Shown here: positions 31,233 to 34,290 of the stretch, one piece after another | Numbering within the stretch: the stretch's first letter is position 1 | Layout of the letters: the number at the start of each line of letters is the position of its first letter | NCBI GenBank assembly: GCA_964577515.1 | Contig: CAZNZN010000006.1 | Coordinates: 1-34,290 of the forward strand | Direction: 5' to 3' | DNA from: UBA4124 sp964577515 | GTDB lineage: Bacteria > Patescibacteriota > Minisyncoccia > Phycocordibacterales > UBA9973 | DNA: 34,290 nucleotides | Program-made: the position numbers and the translations under genes | Notes under the pieces: model-generated | Seen by the model: only the letters and a program-made list of their open reading frames with translations | The model's database searches: none | Told to the model about the DNA's origin: nothing

Positions 31233-32114
31233 TTATAGCGTGCTTTCTGCATCGATGAAAGTCTGAATATCACCATCCTCAAGAACACTGTCAACATCTC
31301 GCACCTCAATACCTGTGCGATGATCTTTTACCATTTTGTACGGGTGTAGTACATATGAGCGAATCTGATTTCCCCATTCAATATCAGTCGTTTTTGAGAT
31401 ATACATCCCCTTTTCTTTAGCGATACGCTCTTCTTCTTGCCGTTTATAGAGTTTTGCTTTGATCATCGAAAGTGCTTGCTCACGATTTTGTTCTTGACTT
31501 CGTTCGGTTGCTACATGCACTGCAATGTTTGTGGGGATATGCACCATCCGAACCGCGGTTTCTCGCTTGTTTACGTTTTGCCCTCCAGGACCCCCTGCTC
31601 GAGCAAACGAGACTTCGATATCACTCTCAGGGATACTGATATCGGTATCTGATTTTGTAAACTCAGGGATTACTTCAACCATTGCAAAAGAAGTATGTCG
31701 CTTTGCGTTTGCGTTGAAAGGAGAAACTCGAACAAGCCGGTGTACTCCTGACTCGTTTTTTAGTGTACCGTATGCCTTATTCCCCTCAACACGAAGGGTT
31801 ACATTACGATACCCGCCATGATCATTTTCATTGTCATGAAGCACACTAAGCCCCCAACCTTTTTTTTGGAAAAACTTGGTATACATACGCAAAAGCATTG
31901 CTGCAAAATCTTCAGCATCGTCTCCTCCTGCTCCTGCAAACAGAGTCATGATTGCGTTTCCTTTATCGTATTTTCCACCCCCTTCTAGCGCGTCTTTTAG
32001 CTCTTGAAGCTCACGAATCATTGCCTGTGCTTTTGTTTTGTCACCCCAAAAATCAGCACCAGCCATTGCTGCTTCAATATATGTGATCCGTTCTTGTATT
32101 GCTTCTTTATCCAT
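31233..32114 (-). CDS. prfB: Peptide chain release factor 2, short form
   Basis: The 293-residue protein ends translation at UGA and UAA. The stop-codon reading motif SPF (131-133) is of the RF2 type, and the peptidyl-tRNA hydrolysis motif AGGPGGQN (GGQ at 177-179) is intact, followed by RSQEQNREQALSMIKAKLY. It is about 70 residues shorter than E. coli RF2. A remnant of the first helical domain (ADFWGDKTKAQAMIRELQEL) leads almost directly into GAGGDDAEDFAAML, so most of domain 1 is gone. No internal TGA programmed-frameshift site exists in the 5' end. The ATG is one base after the tRNA-Thr 3' end. The order prfB-ftsE-ftsX is common in bacteria. Confidence 0.96.
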   Translation of the reverse strand: MDKEAIQERITYIEAAMAGADFWGDKTKAQAMIRELQELKDALEGGGKYDKGNAIMTLFAGAGGDDAEDFAAMLLRMYTKFFQKKGWGLSVLHDNENDHGGYRNVTLRVEGNKAYGTLKNESGVHRLVRVSPFNANAKRHTSFAMVEVIPEFTKSDTDISIPESDIEVSFARAGGPGGQNVNKRETAVRMVHIPTNIAVHVATERSQEQNREQALSMIKAKLYKRQEEERIAKEKGMYISKTTDIEWGNQIRSYVLHPYKMVKDHRTGIEVRDVDSVLEDGDIQTFIDAESTL

Positions 32115-32115
32115 G

Positions 32116-32188
32116 AGCCGATGGTGAGGATTGAACTCACGACCTATGCGTTACGAATGCATCGCTCTACCAACTGAGCTACATCGGC
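32116..32188 (-). tRNA. tRNA-Thr (anticodon CGT)
   Basis: The cloverleaf is clear: acceptor GCCGATG/CATCGGC, D arm GCTC-AGTTGGTA-GAGC, anticodon stem-loop ATGCA-TTCGTAA-CGCAT, T arm with TTCAATC. Anticodon CGT reads ACG. The A31-C39 pair is a mismatch, the discriminator is U, and CCA is not encoded. The prfB start codon begins two bases after the last tRNA base. A possible -10 box TAAGAT (32206-32201) lies 12 nt upstream of the tRNA. Confidence 0.92.
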
Positions 32189-32200
32189 CAATCACCCCAT

Positions 32201-32206
32201 ATCTTA
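32201..32206 (-). promoter_or_regulatory. Possible -10 box of tRNA-Thr/prfB (TAAGAT)
   Basis: TAAGAT (32206-32201, minus strand) lies 12 nt before the tRNA. Transcription would start near 32194. The -35 position falls in the T tract of the preceding terminator (TTTTGT) and matches poorly, so the promoter is plausible but weak. Confidence 0.4.
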
Positions 32207-32224
32207 CCCTAGATAAGGCTAAAA

Positions 32225-32252
32225 CAAAAACACCCCTTTAGGGGTGTTTTTG
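32225..32252 (-). terminator. Intrinsic terminator of the peptidoglycan-binding protein gene
   Basis: A perfect 12-bp stem (32225-32236 with 32241-32252) with loop TTTA; the arms hold CACCCC and GGGGTG with A/T runs outside. On the minus strand TTTTTGTTTT follows. It lies 27 nt after the stop at 32280 and before tRNA-Thr. Confidence 0.92.
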
Positions 32253-32279
32253 AAGATACAATATATAGGTGAGTAAAAA

Positions 32280-32771
32280 TTATTGAGTATCTGTTGTAGC
32301 AGTGTCCATGACTTTCTGCACTTCAACACTGATAGCTTTTCGTGTTGCAGGACCAACGATTGACCCATCACCTTTTATTTTCTTGTCTGCTTGGAATTTC
32401 TTCACCGCAGCTCTTGTCTGCGCACCGTACTTTCCTGTTGGCTCAGCACTGAGATATCCTTTTGAAATAAGGAAAAGTTGCAGTTTGCGCACATCATCAC
32501 TATTTGTTGTTCCTGATTTTATGTCCTTTGTAAGAATAGTAGAAGACTTTTCTGTATAGTTCAACGCCTTAACAATAATAGCCCCATTTTCTGGAGTAAT
32601 AACAACAGGAGGAATAACTGCTGCTGTTGTTGTATCAACAGCAGCAGTTGCGGCTGCATTTTTAAATAGGTTGTACTGTTTTAGCACATCCCCAAGACTC
32701 ATCGCATGTGCATGCGAAGGAACACTACTTATAAGAAAGGCTCCTATTACGAATATTGCTACTTTTTTCAT
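32280..32771 (-). CDS. Exported peptidoglycan-binding domain protein
   Basis: The 163-residue protein has a classical signal peptide (MKKVAIFVIGAFLISSVPSH, cleavage probably after AHA near residue 23). An Ala/Thr/Val-rich linker follows. The C-terminal half is a PG_binding_1 three-helix domain: DDVRKLQLFLISKGYLSAEP, then TGKYGAQTRAAVKKFQADKK and VGPATRKAI. Such domains bind cell wall and usually target an attached enzyme. No catalytic domain is present, so it may be an adaptor, structural protein or hydrolase regulator. It is a single-gene transcript with a perfect consensus promoter and a strong terminator, which suggests high expression. Confidence 0.9.
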   Translation of the reverse strand: MKKVAIFVIGAFLISSVPSHAHAMSLGDVLKQYNLFKNAAATAAVDTTTAAVIPPVVITPENGAIIVKALNYTEKSSTILTKDIKSGTTNSDDVRKLQLFLISKGYLSAEPTGKYGAQTRAAVKKFQADKKIKGDGSIVGPATRKAISVEVQKVMDTATTDTQ

Positions 32772-32779
32772 ATGAATAT

Positions 32780-32808
32780 ATTATATACTATATCTTATAA
32801 TTTGTCAA
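32780..32808 (-). promoter_or_regulatory. Perfect consensus promoter of the peptidoglycan-binding protein gene
   Basis: On the minus strand TTGACA (32808-32803), 17 bp, TATAAT (32785-32780). Only 8 nt separate the -10 box from the ATG at 32771, so the predicted start at about 32773 gives a leaderless mRNA. Confidence 0.9.
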
Positions 32809-32812
32809 TACC

Positions 32813-34290
32813 TTATTGTGTAATGGCAAAATCGTCCCATTTTATCCCTGTCATAGGCTGAGCATCTCCCGTAATTATACCAGCAGATCCTGCTTGGGTG
32901 AATGAACTATCAGTCACGGTGATAACAGGACTTCCCTGCCAAAGTGCTTTGATGGTTGTGCCATTCATAGAGAGCCCTATTGTATAGAAGGTGTTTGGAA
33001 GAAGAGATACCTGATATTCTCCGAGACGTGTCCAGTTTCCACTTACGCGCTTGTAGAGCGTAAGGAGACTGTCATACGGCTCTACATATACCATATATCC
33101 TCCGGAATCAGCAGTTCCTACATCAACCCTTCGACCAGAGATCCCAGCGTACATTATTGATTGAGCAATTGAAGGGAACGATATCTTTGATTGGACAGTA
33201 TAGTTTGCAGAAGTGATTCCATTTGTCGTGTGTGCAGAAACAAGTGTCAAATTATTTGTATCAAGCACTACGGCGTTGTTGTTAATACTTAGATTACTTC
33301 CGCCACCTCTCTCCGTCCACCCCGTACCGATAGAGGTACTATTTGCTCTGGTAAATGAATCTGAAAATCCTGTTGTCCCTCCTACCACTACAGAAACACC
33401 GTCAGTTCTAAAGGTGTACGTTCTTCCGTTAGTTCTCGGATCTGTGTTATCTGACGTAGAGAGGTAGAGTGCTTCATATCCAAATTCATCCATCCAGTGA
33501 CTAAAGCGTCCTGCACCTATTGTTTCGATTTGGCCATGATCAGCATGCGACTGCATAAGCTCAACGCCGTTCTCGAATACCCGAAGTTTTGACTGTGTCG
33601 GGTTTGTTGCAATATCAGCTGGGGTGCCAAATGATTGACTAATACGATATGCATACCCTGCATCATTGATAGCATTTGATGTGAGAATAAGATTTTGTAC
33701 TACTACTGCCGCATTCACCGTCACAAACACCGCATCCGCATGTGTTGCCCCAGCATTGTCAGTCACGGTGAGCCAGAATGAGTAGGTACCTTGTGCGAGG
33801 TTAGTAACGGTTGTCGTGGTAGCAGATGGCGTAGTAATTGTTGCAGTCGTTGGACCAGAGACCTGTGTCCATGCGTAGCTTGTGATAGTGCCATCAGTAT
33901 CCGTTCCTGTTCCAGTGAGGGTCACTGCGTTTGTTGGAAGAGTGATGGTTTGATCTGCACCAGCGTTAGCAGTTGGTGGGGTGTTGGTGGTACTTGCGGT
34001 AGTGACCGTAGTAGCAGTACTTTGTGCACTGTTGTTCCCTGCTGCGTCGTAGGCTGAGACCGTGAAGCTGTAGGTGGTTGCTGCAGTGAGTCCTGTGGCG
34101 GTGTATGACGGTGTGGTGGTAGTACCAACTTGTGTGCCGTTACGATATACCTTGTAGCCAGTGACGCCAACAGCGTCGGTAGCTGCTGTCCATGAGAGGG
34201 TGGTTTGTGTTTGTGTGGTACCACTTGCTGAGAGGTTGGTAGGGACTGTTGGTGGGGTGGTGTCGGTGGTGGTAGTCGCATTTGTCACTG
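32813..34290 (-). CDS. Large surface protein with FN3, PKD and LamG-like domains, C-terminal part (partial)
   Basis: The frame is open from the window edge to the TAA at 32815-32813, so the N-terminus lies outside; the GTG at 34288 is almost certainly an internal Val codon. Domains in order over about 491 visible residues: a fibronectin type III module (about 12-98, PTNLSASGTTQTQTTLSWTA, TGYKVYRNG), a PKD/REJ-like module (about 105-195, ANAGADQTITLP, ITSYAWTQVSGP), an unassigned beta-rich segment (about 196-305) containing FGYEALYLSTSD, and a C-terminal LamG/concanavalin-like jelly roll (about 306-491, FSDSFTRANSTSIGTGWTER). Such mosaics bind sugars or other cells. Codons are Thr/Ala/Ser-rich and G+C is above the local average. 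No LPXTG or membrane anchor is at the C-terminus. Confidence 0.85.
   Translation of the reverse strand, partial: VTNATTTTDTTPPTVPTNLSASGTTQTQTTLSWTAATDAVGVTGYKVYRNGTQVGTTTTPSYTATGLTAATTYSFTVSAYDAAGNNSAQSTATTVTTASTTNTPPTANAGADQTITLPTNAVTLTGTGTDTDGTITSYAWTQVSGPTTATITTPSATTTTVTNLAQGTYSFWLTVTDNAGATHADAVFVTVNAAVVVQNLILTSNAINDAGYAYRISQSFGTPADIATNPTQSKLRVFENGVELMQSHADHGQIETIGAGRFSHWMDEFGYEALYLSTSDNTDPRTNGRTYTFRTDGVSVVVGGTTGFSDSFTRANSTSIGTGWTERGGGSNLSINNNAVVLDTNNLTLVSAHTTNGITSANYTVQSKISFPSIAQSIMYAGISGRRVDVGTADSGGYMVYVEPYDSLLTLYKRVSGNWTRLGEYQVSLLPNTFYTIGLSMNGTTIKALWQGSPVITVTDSSFTQAGSAGIITGDAQPMTGIKWDDFAITQ

Noticed and set aside
32000..32114. Programmed +1 frameshift site of RF2 (CTTTGA)
   Set aside because: No in-frame TGA or slippery CTTTGA occurs at the prfB 5' end, and the upstream bases are the tRNA-Thr gene.
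33791..34281. Cysteine- or proline-rich frames on both strands at the right edge
   Set aside because: They are shadows of the Thr-rich FN3/PKD coding repeats in the surface protein frame.
1..34290. UGA recoded as glycine, as in some CPR lineages (Gracilibacteria, Absconditabacteria)
   Set aside because: ftsX ends in TGA, the frame-corrected receiver gene ends in TGA, conserved glycines are normal GGN codons and an RF2 is present.
1..34290. CRISPR array, insertion sequence, prophage or restriction/defence genes
   Set aside because: No regularly spaced direct repeats, transposase, integrase, terminase, Cas or methylase/nuclease signatures were seen; Gly/Thr-rich repeats at the edges are coding.

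Overview
The window looks like a piece of a small, streamlined bacterial genome of the Candidate Phyla Radiation (Patescibacteria, Parcubacteria-like). This is inferred from gene content and protein features, not from a marker tree. The signs are compact housekeeping proteins (short release factor 2, a MutY without iron-sulfur cysteines), very large low-complexity secreted surface proteins, membrane-tethered thioredoxin-fold proteins, few recognisable Shine-Dalgarno sites, and almost no spacer DNA. The standard code is in use: TGA ends ftsX and a class I release factor of the RF2 type is present.

Layout. 1-1294 (-): start of a large secreted repeat protein that runs off the left edge. 1433-3363 (-): glycosyltransferase plus membrane thioredoxin operon. 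3454-4185 (+): membrane DsbA-like protein, separated by a strong two-way terminator from 4247-14236 (-), where rpoB, rpoC, dnaG and rpoD follow one another behind a perfect consensus promoter. 14391-16305 (-): rpsP, khpA, trmD and an apparently frameshifted receiver-domain gene, with intrinsic-terminator hairpins between successive genes. 16388-24696 (+): rnr, a PQQ-type beta-propeller, secG, an orphan peptide-binding protein, RNase J and an MFS transporter. 24704-26135 (-): mutY and dedA overlapping. 26265-26639 (+): a second stand-alone receiver protein. 26682-32188 (-): tRNA-Thr, prfB, ftsE, ftsX, pyrG, pyrD, tRNA-Gln. 32280-32771 (-): exported peptidoglycan-binding protein. 32813-34290 (-): C-terminal part of a second large surface protein with FN3, PKD and LamG-like parts.

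The core is information processing: transcription (RpoB, RpoC, sigma70), replication priming (DnaG), RNA turnover (RNase R, RNase J), translation (S16, TrmD, RF2, two tRNAs) and division (FtsEX). Around it sit envelope functions (SecG, DedA, two thioredoxin-fold proteins, a glycosyltransferase, surface proteins).

Most notable observations: (a) a receiver-domain gene whose conserved C-terminus and stop codon, lying exactly in its terminator loop, are restored by removing one G from a G6 run; (b) -10 boxes only 7-10 nt before the ATG of several genes, implying leaderless mRNAs, in contrast with a long rpoB leader; (c) prfB starting one base after the tRNA-Thr gene; (d) a class-2-like dihydroorotate dehydrogenase with a class-1-type cysteine at the catalytic position; (e) a MutY homologue without the Fe-S cysteines and with Glu at the catalytic Asp position; (f) a structured, unassigned intergenic element before secG. 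No CRISPR array, insertion sequence, prophage or defence system was seen.
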